Shown here piece after piece: positions 9,502 through 18,343 of a stretch of DNA of 44,312 nt. The stretch lies in contig NZ_JAKRSA010000002.1 in assembly GCF_022402485.1 (NCBI RefSeq), forward strand, positions 1 through 44,312, given 5' to 3'. Both the position numbers and the translations under genes were made by a program. How positions within the stretch are numbered: the stretch's first letter is position 1; every line of letters begins with the position of its first letter. Source of the stretch: Phenylobacterium sp. (GTDB lineage Bacteria > Pseudomonadota > Alphaproteobacteria > Caulobacterales > Caulobacteraceae). The notes under the pieces were generated by a model. The model was given only the letters and a program-made list of their open reading frames with translations. It was not told the DNA's origin and made no database searches.

Positions 9502-10458
9502 GTGTTTGGCCAGGCCGCACGCCGCGTCGCCGCCGCCAAGGCCCGTCAGCCTGGAAAGGCCTTGGCTGCCCCCGGTGGCTGGGTCTTCCTGATCAATGAC
9601 ACCAATGACTTCCTACCCTGGCAGTTTGGCCTCAAGCGCTGGACCCGCCTGGAAAGGGCCCGGGTTAGAACCATCTTTTCGGAGCGGTTCTTGGCCCTGG
9701 CACCTCGGCCCTATCTGATGTTTATCACCCCGGAAAAGAGCGTCGCCTATCAGGAATACCTCCCCCTGGGCCTGGCTGACCTGAAGTCCAGTGCAGAGCG
9801 CCCGGCCCCTTGGTTGACCCGGCAGTTCCCGGCCCAAATCCATTACCTCCAGCCCTGGTTTGAGCGCATGAAGCGGCTGGGCTTCATCTATTTCCGTGGC
9901 GACAGCCATGTGAACTGGCTCGGGGGCTACCTCCTTTATCGCCAGGTCATTGAAACGATGGAGCGCGCGGGCCTGACGAGCCGAGCCGCCATAGGTTTCA
10001 GCGATCTCCTGCCTGAGCTGGCGGGGTTTGAGGGGGATGTCTTCGTCCAGCTTGACGAGACTCAAAGGGCGGAATTCGCCCAGGACGCCGACTATGCCCG
10101 CTGGCGCGCCATGCTGGAGATCACCCTCAAGTACAATATCCACCCCGACAAGGTCCGGGCCCGGGAAGTTCCCCTCAGCCCCGAGGCGAAAGCCAGCTTT
10201 CATGGGCGCGACCTCGCCGTCTACGAAACCGATGATTCGCGTCTGCCGCGGGCGGTCATCTTCCGGGATTCGACCGCCACCGAGTCGATTCGGTTCCTGG
10301 CTGAGCACTTCTCCCGCTCAGTTTATGTCTGGCATGACGGCGATGTTCTCGCCGACATCATCGCGCGCGAGCAGCCCGACATCGTCCTGCACTTTGTCGC
10401 AGAACGGTTTTTGGCCACCTATCCAGGTGCCTTGCCCCTGAACCACGCCGCACCTTGA
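9502..10458 (+). CDS. AlgX/AlgJ-like SGNH-fold protein (putative polysaccharide O-acetyltransferase domain)
   Basis: A 318-residue protein whose pattern fits the SGNH-hydrolase-like domain of AlgX and AlgJ, which O-acetylate alginate. It has an N-terminal GGWVFLINDTNDFL, the ITPEKSVAYQEYLP strand, a Asp-x-His element YFRGDSHVNWLGGY (Asp134, His136) and a Ser-containing block VIFRDSTATESI (Ser257) followed by LAEHFSRSVYVW and QPDIVLHFVAERFL. In the family the Ser, Asp and His form the catalytic triad. No signal peptide or membrane anchor is visible, which is odd for an enzyme expected in the periplasm. The start is GTG at 9502, 2 bp after the trpC stop, without a clear Shine-Dalgarno sequence, so coupling to trpC is likely. 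The substrate is unknown and the family call is by motif reading only. Confidence 0.65.
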   Translation: MFGQAARRVAAAKARQPGKALAAPGGWVFLINDTNDFLPWQFGLKRWTRLERARVRTIFSERFLALAPRPYLMFITPEKSVAYQEYLPLGLADLKSSAERPAPWLTRQFPAQIHYLQPWFERMKRLGFIYFRGDSHVNWLGGYLLYRQVIETMERAGLTSRAAIGFSDLLPELAGFEGDVFVQLDETQRAEFAQDADYARWRAMLEITLKYNIHPDKVRAREVPLSPEAKASFHGRDLAVYETDDSRLPRAVIFRDSTATESIRFLAEHFSRSVYVWHDGDVLADIIAREQPDIVLHFVAERFLATYPGALPLNHAAP

Positions 10459-10510
10459 TCGCCAGAAGCCGTCGGACGGCCTGGCCCCTTGAAGCGCTCT
10501 GGGCGGTAAC

Positions 10511-10516
10511 TTGACA
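10511..10516 (+). promoter_or_regulatory. Likely -35 box of the lexA promoter
   Basis: A perfect TTGACA lies 66 bp before the lexA start codon. The expected -10 position (about 10534-10539) falls inside the LexA box, so repressor binding would cover the core promoter. No good -10 hexamer is visible, as is common in GC-rich alphaproteobacteria. Confidence 0.6.
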
Positions 10517-10524
10517 TTAATCTG

Positions 10525-10539
10525 GAACGCCTAGAGAAC
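10525..10539 (+). promoter_or_regulatory. LexA (SOS) operator of lexA
   Basis: GAAC-GCCTAGA-GAAC matches exactly the alphaproteobacterial SOS box GAAC-N7-GAAC (equivalent to GTTC-N7-GTTC). It lies 43 bp before the lexA ATG and directly downstream of a TTGACA. This indicates autorepression of lexA. Confidence 0.92.
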
Positions 10540-10569
10540 ATCCTTAGCGTTTGCGCTTTGTTCTCTAGG
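10530..10569. repeat. 11-bp perfect inverted repeat between the SOS box and lexA
   Basis: CCTAGAGAACA at 10530-10540 is repeated inverted as TGTTCTCTAGG at 10559-10569. Between the arms lies a further 4-bp stem (AGCG at 10546-10549, CGCT at 10554-10557). The left arm is the right half of the LexA box plus its spacer, so the right arm carries a second half-operator on the opposite strand. Confidence 0.8.
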
Positions 10570-10581
10570 TTGGGAAAACCA

Positions 10582-11277
10582 ATGCTGACCCGTAAGCAGC
10601 ACGAACTGCTCATGTTTATCCATGAGCGGATCAAGGAAACCGGTGTCTCGCCGTCTTTCGACGAGATGAAGGAGGCCCTGGACCTGGCGTCAAAGTCCGG
10701 CATCCACCGCCTGATCACCGCCCTTGAGGAGCGGGGTTTCCTGCGGCGTCTGCCCCACAGGGCCCGGGCCCTGGAAGTGGTCAAGCTGCCCCAGGAGGCG
10801 ACGGCCTCTGCTCCCCCAAAGGGCCGACAGGCTTTCAGGCCACAGCTGGTCGAACAAGGCGGTAGCGCGCCCCCTGCCCCGGCCGCCAATGACACCCGTG
10901 AACTGTCGATCCTGGGCAAGATTGCCGCCGGTACGCCGATCGAAGCCATCCAGCAGGAACGCGACCGCCTGCAGGTGCCCGAGTCGATGCTAGGCGCTGG
11001 CGAGCACTTCGTCCTCGAGGTGCAGGGCGACTCCATGATCAATGCCGGGATCCTCGACGGCGACTATGTGGTGATCCGCCGGGCTGACTCTGCCAATTCG
11101 GGCGAGATTGTTGTGGCCCTGGTGATGGGCGAAGAGGCCACCCTGAAGCGCTTGCGCCGGAAAGGGGCTTCCATCGCGCTCGAGGCTGCAAATCCGGCCT
11201 ATGAGACCCGGATCTTCGGTCCAGATCAGGTAGCCGTGCAAGGTCGCCTTGTGGGCCTTATCCGCCGCTATCACTAG
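10582..11277 (+). CDS. lexA: SOS repressor LexA
   Basis: Represses DNA-damage genes and inactivates itself by RecA-stimulated cleavage. The N-terminal winged helix begins [19 protein letters not shown], with the recognition region [20 protein letters not shown]. The cleavage site is Ala116-Gly117 in [11 protein letters not shown]. The S24 protease domain has Ser151 in [11 protein letters not shown] and Lys189 in [12 protein letters not shown]. It is 231 aa; the linker of about 40 residues between the domains is longer than in E. coli LexA (202 aa), as in other alphaproteobacteria. The ATG at 10582 gives the canonical N-terminus; an in-frame start 24 bp upstream would fall in the operator repeat. 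It is convergent with comEC, with 33 bp between the stops. Confidence 0.97.
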   Translation: MLTRKQHELLMFIHERIKETGVSPSFDEMKEALDLASKSGIHRLITALEERGFLRRLPHRARALEVVKLPQEATASAPPKGRQAFRPQLVEQGGSAPPAPAANDTRELSILGKIAAGTPIEAIQQERDRLQVPESMLGAGEHFVLEVQGDSMINAGILDGDYVVIRRADSANSGEIVVALVMGEEATLKRLRRKGASIALEAANPAYETRIFGPDQVAVQGRLVGLIRRYH

Positions 11278-11310
11278 ACCAACTCAGAGCCAAGGTCGTC
11301 GCTGGCAGGC

Positions 11311-13458
11311 TTAGCCGGGTTCATCATCGGCGGGGCCACTGCCCCACGTCCAGGGGCGATGCCCCCGGAGGTCCTGCCCCCATCTGGCCCGCCATTCGGC
11401 CGAGTTTGACCGGTACAGCTCTGCCGTTCCCCTGGCTTGGAGTTCGGTTCCACTGAGTACGATCTTCCCCGGACAGGTGCCTTGGGGGAGGTCGGGGCGG
11501 ACCACAATGACCTCGGCAGAGGCGCAAAGCGCCGCCAGGGCCTCCCGGTCAGGAACCCTGCGCCCCCAATAGGCAGCCACCTGAGCCGGGGCGTCGGCCT
11601 TTGGTCGGCAGGTCCAGCGATCGCAGACATAGAACGCGTCTCTCAGCGCTTCGTCCTCGTTCGGCACCAGTCCATAGCGCTGGGCCCAGCGCTCCCCGCC
11701 AAAACGCTTCACGTCAGGGCGCAGGAGGATTGCCTGGTCGCCGTGGTGGACCGCCAGTTGCGCGCCATCGCCAGCAACCCAAAGGGTTGGAACCTCAGGC
11801 CGGGGGGCAAGGCTTACGGCCAGAGCCAGGGGTAGGCCCAGCCACCGCACTGGGCCGCGCCATAGACACATCCACAGGATGCCCAGAAAGGCAGTGGGCA
11901 GGGCCCAGTTTGGGGCGCTGGCGATGAGGAGATTGGCTCCCGGCGCATGCGCCGCCATTTCGGCCAGGGTCGTGATCGCAGAGATGCCCCAGCCTGAGAC
12001 CATCAACGGCAGATCACCCCCGCCCAAGGGCGTCAGGACAGCGCCAATCGCCAGGGCTGGCATCATCAGAAACGACGAAATCGGTGAAGCCGCGAGATTG
12101 GCTGCCAGGCCATAGGTGGCCATGCGATTGAAATGCTGCAGAGCAAAGGGACCGGTGGCCATGCCTGCAACAAAACTGGCAGCCAGGCTGGCCGCAAACC
12201 AGGTGAGACAGGTCTGAATCAGCCGGATTGGCCAAGGCGCGCTGATTTCTCGGATCACCCGGGGCCAGGCCTCTGCCAGGGCCACCAGGGCTGCGGTCGC
12301 GGCAAAGGACATCTGGAAACCGGCTTCGGCCACCGCTTCTGGATGGATCAGCAGGACGATCAGCGCCGCCAGGGCCAGGCCATGGAGACTGATCGCCCGC
12401 CGGTCAAAGATTACGGCGGCAAAGGCCACCGATGCCGTGATCGCCGCCCGCTCAGCAGGGGGCGGTGCGCCAGAGACCACCAGATAGGCCCCCACAGCCG
12501 CAAGCCCCACCAGGGCCGCCACCTTCTTTCCAGATACCCGAAGCGCCAGCCAGGGCCACGCGGCGACCCCCACCCTGACGGCCGCAAAGACAAAGCCGCC
12601 AACAATAGCCATGTGCAGGCCTGAAATCGAGATCATGTGCGCGAGCCCGGAGGCGCGCATATCCTCGATCTGCTCTGGGGGCACAAAAGCCTGGTTGCCC
12701 ATGACCATGGCGGCAGCCAGTCCCCCCGTCTCAGGCCCCATGCTCTCAACAATGCGCTGGCCAAGGGACCAGCGGGCGGCATTGATCCCCATCTCCAGGG
12801 CCAGACGCCCCGGTGGCGCAGGCGGCGTGATCGCTTCGGGCGGGGTCAGGGCAAATCCCACACCGCCAATGCTCTCGTAGTAGGCGTCCCTGGCAAAGTC
12901 ATAGGTTCCAGGACTGGCCGGCGCTGGCGGGGGATTGAGCAGGGTCAGCAGACGCACGGCTGCACCGGGCTCAGGGGGTGTCTCAGTCCGCAGGGTCACC
13001 CGCATGCGTGTGGGCGTCATTTCTGGCGAGAGCCCGTCAATGCGAATGGGTGCCAGGATGATCCGACTGCCGCCGCCGGCTCCTGGACTGGCCACATCCA
13101 CCACCCAGGCCTCAACCTCAACCGGGCTGGCCAGGGCTGGTGCGACAGGGCCAGCCACCGCCATGGTCCGAAGTTTCGCGGTGGAGAATCCAGCCAGGGC
13201 AAAGGCCAAAAGGACCAGCAGAATCGCCGCTTCTCTGCGCAGCGGTGCTCGCTGGGCTGCGATCACAAGGCCAATCGACAGACCGAGGAAGCCCGCAGCC
13301 ACCCAGCCCATGGGCTCACGATCAAGACCCAGATAGACAGCGCATCCCACCCCAAACGCCACGGGGGCCCAGAGGCTCCAGCGGTCGACCTGTTCAGTCA
13401 TTCGACCGCCAAGACCAATGATCAGGTCTCGTGCACTAGGAGGCGGCGACAGGCGCAT
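11311..13458 (-). CDS. comEC: ComEC/Rec2-family membrane protein
   Basis: Inner-membrane channel of the DNA-uptake family. About 715 aa. An N-terminal multi-helix and small soluble region (DUF4131 type, about residues 20-220) is followed by the Competence domain of about ten membrane helices (about 220-540), which includes the hallmark GLAHMISISGLHMAIVGGF and PPPAERAAITASVAFAAVIF. The C-terminal 170 residues hold no HxHxDH metallo-beta-lactamase motif, so the nuclease-like domain of classical ComEC is missing or replaced. The start could be the ATG at 13458 or the ATG at 13401 (MTEQVDRW); neither has a clear Shine-Dalgarno sequence. Divergent from gltX with 67 bp between. DNA uptake itself is not shown. 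Confidence 0.88.
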   Translation of the reverse strand: MRLSPPPSARDLIIGLGGRMTEQVDRWSLWAPVAFGVGCAVYLGLDREPMGWVAAGFLGLSIGLVIAAQRAPLRREAAILLVLLAFALAGFSTAKLRTMAVAGPVAPALASPVEVEAWVVDVASPGAGGGSRIILAPIRIDGLSPEMTPTRMRVTLRTETPPEPGAAVRLLTLLNPPPAPASPGTYDFARDAYYESIGGVGFALTPPEAITPPAPPGRLALEMGINAARWSLGQRIVESMGPETGGLAAAMVMGNQAFVPPEQIEDMRASGLAHMISISGLHMAIVGGFVFAAVRVGVAAWPWLALRVSGKKVAALVGLAAVGAYLVVSGAPPPAERAAITASVAFAAVIFDRRAISLHGLALAALIVLLIHPEAVAEAGFQMSFAATAALVALAEAWPRVIREISAPWPIRLIQTCLTWFAASLAASFVAGMATGPFALQHFNRMATYGLAANLAASPISSFLMMPALAIGAVLTPLGGGDLPLMVSGWGISAITTLAEMAAHAPGANLLIASAPNWALPTAFLGILWMCLWRGPVRWLGLPLALAVSLAPRPEVPTLWVAGDGAQLAVHHGDQAILLRPDVKRFGGERWAQRYGLVPNEDEALRDAFYVCDRWTCRPKADAPAQVAAYWGRRVPDREALAALCASAEVIVVRPDLPQGTCPGKIVLSGTELQARGTAELYRSNSAEWRARWGQDLRGHRPWTWGSGPADDEPG

Positions 13459-13525
13459 GCTAAGACGCCGGCCCCATCGCCCGGCGAGCCCGCCGGCCTG
13501 CGACACCTCAGAACCCCCGACCTCG

Positions 13526-14932
13526 ATGCCCGACCGTCCCGTCGTCACCCGGATCGCCCCCTCGCCCACCGGCTCCATGCATATCGGCACGGCGCGGACC
13601 GCACTGTTCAACTGGCTATATGCCCGTCATACGGGTGGCAAGTTCCTGATTCGCGTCGAAGACACGGATCGCGAGCGCTCCACAGAGGCCGCGGTCCAGG
13701 TGATCTTTGAGGGCATGCGTTGGCTTGGGTTGGAGGCCGACGAGCCGCCGGTGTTCCAGGCGGCCCGTGCCGATCGCCACAGGGAGGCCGTGGATGCTCT
13801 CCTGGCCCGGGGCGCGGCCTATCGAGACTACATGACCGCCGAAGAGCTGGAGGCCGAGCGTGAGGCCGCAAGGGCTGCCGGACGGGTAGTCCTGTCCCCC
13901 TGGCGGGACATAGCCCCCAATGACGCCCCCGACCGTCCCTTCGTGGTCAGGCTCAAAAGTCCCCTCACCGGCGACACCGTGGTCGCCGATAAGGTCAAGG
14001 GCGATGTCCGGTTCCAGAACAAGGATCTGGATGATCTGATCCTGCTGCGCTCCGATGGCTCTCCCACCTACAATCTTGCCGTGGTGGTGGATGACCATGA
14101 CATGGGGGTGACTCACGTCATCCGCGGTGACGATCACCTGAACAACGCCGCCCGCCAGACGCTGATCTATCAGGGTCTGGGGTGGGAGGTTCCGGTCTGG
14201 GCGCACCTGCCACTGATCCACGGTCCCGACGGCGCCAAGCTCTCAAAGCGCCATAGGGCTCAGGCGGTCAGCGAGTTCGATTCCATGGGCTATCTGCCCG
14301 AAGCGATGCGCAACTACCTGGCGCGCCTGGGGTGGGGCCATGGGGATGACGAGATCTTCACCGACGAACAGGCGATCGCCTGGTTTGACATTGTCGATGT
14401 GGTCAGCGCCCCGGCCAGGCTCGATTGGGCCAAGCTGAACCACATCAACAACCACTACATCCGGCAGGCGGAGATCGGTCGGCTTGCCGACCTGGTGTCA
14501 GCGATCCACGAAAGCCGCGATCTGCCCGCGCCGCCGGCGCTCCGACCGGTACTGGAGCGCGCTGTTCCGCTGGTTCGAGACGGTGCCAAGACCCTCCTCG
14601 ACCTGGCTGATTCCACCGTGTTTGTGCTGATGCAACGCCCTCTGGTGCTGCCCGAAAAGGCCTTGGGCCAATTGACCGAAGAGACCCGGGCGCGGCTTGG
14701 GCGGCTGGCAACGCGATTGGCTGCCGCCACAGCCTGGGATGTCCCGGCGCTAGAGGCTGAAATTCGCGCCTTCGCTGAGTCAGAGGCGGTGGGTATTGGC
14801 AAGTTCGGCCCGGCCCTACGCGCCTGTCTGGCAGGCGCAGCCTCAGCCCCGGATCTTGCAGGTGCCTTGACGGCGCTTGGCCAAGAGGAAAGCCTGGGAC
14901 GGCTCCACGACGCGCTTTCGCCCGCTGCGTAA
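13526..14932 (+). CDS. gltX: Glutamyl-tRNA synthetase
   Basis: Charges tRNA-Glu (and in many alphaproteobacteria also tRNA-Gln) with glutamate. It is a class I synthetase with the HIGH motif in APSPTGSMHIGTARTALF and the KMSKS equivalent in GAKLSKRHRAQAV; the GluRS stretch FLIRVEDTDRERST is also present. It is 468 aa, normal for the bacterial enzyme. The ATG at 13526 yields MPDRPVVTRIAPSPTG, the expected N-terminus; upstream in-frame codons are not protein-like. Many alphaproteobacteria have two GltX copies and this one cannot be assigned to a subtype by eye. It is followed by gltA after 58 bp. Confidence 0.96.
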   Translation: MPDRPVVTRIAPSPTGSMHIGTARTALFNWLYARHTGGKFLIRVEDTDRERSTEAAVQVIFEGMRWLGLEADEPPVFQAARADRHREAVDALLARGAAYRDYMTAEELEAEREAARAAGRVVLSPWRDIAPNDAPDRPFVVRLKSPLTGDTVVADKVKGDVRFQNKDLDDLILLRSDGSPTYNLAVVVDDHDMGVTHVIRGDDHLNNAARQTLIYQGLGWEVPVWAHLPLIHGPDGAKLSKRHRAQAVSEFDSMGYLPEAMRNYLARLGWGHGDDEIFTDEQAIAWFDIVDVVSAPARLDWAKLNHINNHYIRQAEIGRLADLVSAIHESRDLPAPPALRPVLERAVPLVRDGAKTLLDLADSTVFVLMQRPLVLPEKALGQLTEETRARLGRLATRLAAATAWDVPALEAEIRAFAESEAVGIGKFGPALRACLAGAASAPDLAGALTALGQEESLGRLHDALSPAA

Positions 14933-14943
14933 AGCGCTATAAG
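14915..14943 (+). promoter_or_regulatory. Possible promoter of gltA
   Basis: TATAAG at 14938-14943 is a good -10 hexamer, 47 bp before the gltA start. The best -35 candidate, CTTTCG at 14915-14920 (17-bp spacer), is weak and lies inside the end of gltX. Confidence 0.3.
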
Positions 14944-14990
14944 GCCAAGCGAACAAAGATTTTAATTCCTAGTCATTGAAAGGGGATGGC

Positions 14991-16274
14991 ATGGGCGATA
15001 CGGCGAAGATCAGCATCGGCGCCAAAACCGTCGAACTACCCATTCTGAAGGGTACGACGGGTCCGGATGTGGTGGACGTGCGCAAACTCTACGCCGAAGC
15101 CGATGTCTTTACCTACGACCCGGGTTTCACCTCGACGGCGAGCTGCGAGAGTAAGATCACCTATATCGACGGTGACGCCGGCATCCTGCTGCATCGGGGT
15201 TATCCCATCGATCAGCTGGCCGAGAAGTCGAGCTTCCTGGAGGTCTGCTACCTCCTGCTTCACGGCGAACTGCCGACGGCGGCGCAATTCGCCGAGTTCG
15301 ATCACAACATCACCTACCACACGATGTTGCATGAGCAGTTCGACCGGTTCTTCGCGGGTTTCCGCCGCGATGCACACCCCATGGCCATCATGGTTGGCGC
15401 AGTCGGTGCTCTGTCAGCCTTCTATCACGACAGCACCAACATCGATGATCCGCAGCAGCGGATGATTTCCGCCCACCGCATGATCGCCAAGATGCCGACG
15501 ATCGCGGCGCGGGCGTTCAAGTACTCCAAGGGCCAGCCGTTCGTGCATCCGCGCAACGACGAGTCCTATGCAGAGAACTTCCTGCGGATGTGCTTCTCGG
15601 TTCCGGCTGAGGATTGGAAGCCCAACCCGGTTCTGACCCGGGCCATGGACCGGATCTTCATCCTCCACGCCGATCACGAACAGAACGCCTCGACCTCCAC
15701 CGTCCGGCTGGCCGGGTCTTCGGGTGCCAATCCGTTCGCCTGTATCGCTGCGGGCATCGCCTGCCTTTGGGGCCCAAGCCATGGGGGTGCCAATGAAGAG
15801 GCCCTCAACATGCTGGCTGAAATCGGCACGGTAGAGAATATTCCTGAGTACGTTCAGGGTGTTAAGGATCGTCGTTATCGGCTTATGGGCTTCGGCCACC
15901 GGGTCTATAAGAACTATGATCCCCGCGCCAAGGTCATGCAGGCCACCTGCCATGAGGTCCTGGCCGAGGTCGGCAACACCAATGATCCCCTGCTGAAGGT
16001 GGCCATGGAGCTCGAAAAGATCGCGCTGAGCGATCCCTATTTCGTCGAGCGCAAGCTGTACCCCAATGTCGACTTCTATTCCGGCATCACCCTTCGGGCC
16101 TTGGGCTTCCCGCCCGAGATGTTCACCGTGCTGTTCGCCCTGGCGCGGACGGTGGGGTGGATCGCCCAGTGGAAGGAAATGGTGGAAGACCCGTCGCAAA
16201 AGATCGGGCGCCCGCGGCAGATCTATACCGGCGCGGCGCAGCGGGACTATGCGGCGCTCGACAAGCGCGGTTGA
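14991..16274 (+). CDS. gltA: Citrate synthase
   Basis: Condenses oxaloacetate and acetyl-CoA to citrate, the entry to the TCA cycle. This is the type II hexameric bacterial form, 427 aa. Recognisable blocks are [51 protein letters not shown] (with catalytic His), [14 protein letters not shown] (second catalytic His), [16 protein letters not shown] and the catalytic Asp region [16 protein letters not shown]. The ATG at 14991 is chosen because AAAGGGGA stands 6-8 bases upstream and MGDTAKISI is the usual start. A stem-loop 7 bp after the stop separates it from the convergent lpxB. Confidence 0.97.
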   Translation: MGDTAKISIGAKTVELPILKGTTGPDVVDVRKLYAEADVFTYDPGFTSTASCESKITYIDGDAGILLHRGYPIDQLAEKSSFLEVCYLLLHGELPTAAQFAEFDHNITYHTMLHEQFDRFFAGFRRDAHPMAIMVGAVGALSAFYHDSTNIDDPQQRMISAHRMIAKMPTIAARAFKYSKGQPFVHPRNDESYAENFLRMCFSVPAEDWKPNPVLTRAMDRIFILHADHEQNASTSTVRLAGSSGANPFACIAAGIACLWGPSHGGANEEALNMLAEIGTVENIPEYVQGVKDRRYRLMGFGHRVYKNYDPRAKVMQATCHEVLAEVGNTNDPLLKVAMELEKIALSDPYFVERKLYPNVDFYSGITLRALGFPPEMFTVLFALARTVGWIAQWKEMVEDPSQKIGRPRQIYTGAAQRDYAALDKRG

Positions 16275-16281
16275 GGCGTTC

Positions 16282-16313
16282 TCTGATCTGGCGCGGGCCG
16301 TCAGATCAGATTT
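16282..16313 (+). terminator. Stem-loop between gltA and lpxB
   Basis: TCTGATCTG at 16282-16290 pairs with CAGATCAGA at 16302-16310, and the stem can grow inward by a G-T and two G-C pairs. It is followed by TTT on the plus strand. It lies in the 47-bp space between the convergent gltA and lpxB stops, so it may end transcription from both sides, though the T-tract serves gltA only. Confidence 0.7.
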
Positions 16314-16321
16314 GGCGTGCT

Positions 16322-17503
16322 CTAGATCTTGAGCGGTTCGTTTCGTCCGAGCAGCTTCAGAACGGCCAAAGCGGCGGCTTCCGAGGGATCGGGGCCGCCG
16401 CGACCCATTTTGACCAAGGCGGCGTTCTGAGCCTCGACCTGGGCCTGCCGCAGGATTGGATCGTCCAATCTCAGGGCGAGCTCCCGCGCCAGATTGGGGC
16501 CAGTGCAGGCCACCTGGATCAATTCAGGGGCCACAAAGGCATCCGCCGCGATGTTGAACAGGGTTACATACTTCGTACGGATCAGGCGCTTGATGATCGC
16601 ATAGGTCAGCGGCGCCAGACGGTAACCCACCACCATCGGGGTTCCTGCGAGGGCGACTTCCGTTGTCACCGTACCCGAACAGGCCAGAGCCACTGTGGCG
16701 GTCTGCATGGCCGAGTAACGGTCAGCCTCCCCTTCCACAACATGGGCCCTGTGCGGCCACCCCGCGACCCTGGTGCGCACCATCTCGGCCACTGTAGAGG
16801 CCGCAGGGACGATGACCTGGAGCTCAGGACGCACGGCCTTGAGCAGGGCGACGGCTTCGGCGAAGTGCGGACCGACGCGCTCAATCTCACTGGGGCGGCT
16901 GCCAGGGAGCACCAGCAGGACTGGCGCTTCAGGACCGATCCCCAGGCGACGGCGCAGGCCGTCGGGATCTGCCCCGCTGAAATCGAGATTCAGGGTGCTG
17001 TTGCCGACAAACGTGGTGGGCAAACCGACCCTTTCAAAGAAGGGCGCGTCAAAGCTGTGAATGGACAGCAGATGATCGACCGTCTTGGCCAAGGCGGCAG
17101 CCCGGCCCTGCCGATAGGCCCAGACCTGAGGGGCTACATATTTCACAACCAACAGGTTCGGTGTCTGCGCCTTTAGCCGCTGCGCCAGGCGCACCGTGAA
17201 CCCCCAGGAATCGATCAGGATCGCCACGTCCGGCTGCTCGCGCAGGGCCAGAGCCGCCATTTCATCGGCCCGTCGAATGACCCGAGGATAGGCCTTTAGC
17301 CCCTCTACCAGTCCCAGAATCGAGAGTTCAGACATGTCAAACGGGCTCGATAGCCCCTCGGCCGCCATACCCTGACCCCCAAGGCCCACGAACCTGAGGG
17401 AGTCTGGACCCAATCGGCGCTTGAGGGCGGCCATCAGACCGGCCCCACGATCGTCGCCCGAGGCTTCCGCGGCGACGAGCATAATGCAGAGTGGCTTTGT
17501 CAT
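16322..17503 (-). CDS. lpxB: Lipid-A-disaccharide synthase
   Basis: Joins lipid X to UDP-2,3-diacylglucosamine to form the lipid A disaccharide at the inner face of the inner membrane. It is a GT19 glycosyltransferase, 393 aa. N-terminal IMLVAAEASGDDRGAGLM, middle ILIDSWGFTVRLAQRLK, VKYVAPQVWAYRQGRA, LLVLPGSRPSEIERVGP and the C-terminal donor-site block ALACSGTVTTEVALAGTPMV all fit the family. The ATG at 17501-17503 overlaps the lpxI stop (ATGA). It is the last gene of the long rpsB-to-lpxB run. Confidence 0.96.
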   Translation of the reverse strand: MTKPLCIMLVAAEASGDDRGAGLMAALKRRLGPDSLRFVGLGGQGMAAEGLSSPFDMSELSILGLVEGLKAYPRVIRRADEMAALALREQPDVAILIDSWGFTVRLAQRLKAQTPNLLVVKYVAPQVWAYRQGRAAALAKTVDHLLSIHSFDAPFFERVGLPTTFVGNSTLNLDFSGADPDGLRRRLGIGPEAPVLLVLPGSRPSEIERVGPHFAEAVALLKAVRPELQVIVPAASTVAEMVRTRVAGWPHRAHVVEGEADRYSAMQTATVALACSGTVTTEVALAGTPMVVGYRLAPLTYAIIKRLIRTKYVTLFNIAADAFVAPELIQVACTGPNLARELALRLDDPILRQAQVEAQNAALVKMGRGGPDPSEAAALAVLKLLGRNEPLKI

Positions 17504-18339
17504 GATCCCTCGGGCGCAACGCCGAAGACGAACAGGCCGAGGTCGTCGGCGGTCTCGATCAAGGCTTTCCGATCAAGCACCAGGAGGCGACCGGCCTCCC
17601 CCACCACCCCGGCCAAGCCTGCCTTGGCCGCCCGCTGAATGGTCGCCAGTCCGATGGTGGGCAGATCCACTCGGGTCTCTTGGATGGGCTTAGGGGCCTT
17701 GGCCAGAACCCCCCGCAGACCGCCAGGCGTCCCACGGATAGCTTCGGGCAGATCGGCCACCCGCCGCAGCATGGCGTCGGTGCCCTCTTGCGCCTCAACA
17801 GCCAGAACTAGGCCCTCGCAGACCACAGCACCCTGGCCGATATCCATTAGTCCCAAGGCGCGGGCTACGTTCAGGGCGCGTTCAATATCGGCCCGCTGTC
17901 GCTCATCTGGCACCCATCGGCCAAGGGGACCGAGGGGAAGCCTGAGGTCCCCCATCGCCTCATCCGCACCTTCGATCCGGAAGCCTTCCTTTTCAAACTC
18001 TGACAACAGCGCGCGGAGCAGACCGTCATCGCCGTGCCGGGCTGCTGCAATCAGACCTGGCAGGGCCGTAAGGCCCCGAACATCTGGCTTAAGCGCTGAG
18101 AAATCCGGGCGATTGACCTGGCCTGCAAAGCAGACCGCCTCACACCCCGCCGTTTTCAGAGCGCGGATACACTTGCCCAGCTCTGCTAGGCCTATGTCGG
18201 CACCAGGAAAGGCGGCCAGCTCAGGGCCGGCAAACCCCTTCAAACGGACGACGAACAAGGGACGACCGGCCCGCTCACAGGCCGTGGCGATCTCAACCGG
18301 GAGTCCGCCGCCGCCGGCGATCAGGCCAAGCCTGGACAA
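17500..18339 (-). CDS. lpxI: UDP-2,3-diacylglucosamine pyrophosphatase LpxI
   Basis: Hydrolyses UDP-2,3-diacylglucosamine to lipid X; it replaces LpxH in alphaproteobacteria and was first defined in Caulobacter. Family blocks visible are LGLIAGGGGLPVEIA at the N-terminus, GCEAVCFAGQVNRPDF, LLRALLSEFEKEGFRI, VCEGLVLAVEAQEGTDAMLRR and RVDLPTIGLATIQ. No ATG lies before the conserved start. The best start is TTG at 18337-18339, 4 bp after the lpxA stop, with GGAGG about 12 bases upstream, giving 279 aa. A longer ORF reading upstream runs inside lpxA out of frame and is not supported. Confidence 0.92.
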   Translation of the reverse strand: MSRLGLIAGGGGLPVEIATACERAGRPLFVVRLKGFAGPELAAFPGADIGLAELGKCIRALKTAGCEAVCFAGQVNRPDFSALKPDVRGLTALPGLIAAARHGDDGLLRALLSEFEKEGFRIEGADEAMGDLRLPLGPLGRWVPDERQRADIERALNVARALGLMDIGQGAVVCEGLVLAVEAQEGTDAMLRRVADLPEAIRGTPGGLRGVLAKAPKPIQETRVDLPTIGLATIQRAAKAGLAGVVGEAGRLLVLDRKALIETADDLGLFVFGVAPEGS

Positions 18340-18343
18340 AACC

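Noticed and set aside
10466..10482. GCCGTCGGACGGC after the AlgX-like gene as a terminator
   Set aside because: The stem is only about 5 bp with a very short loop and no T-tract.
12637..13710. 357-residue plus-strand frame over comEC and the start of gltX
   Set aside because: It crosses two well-supported genes and looks like antisense low-complexity sequence.
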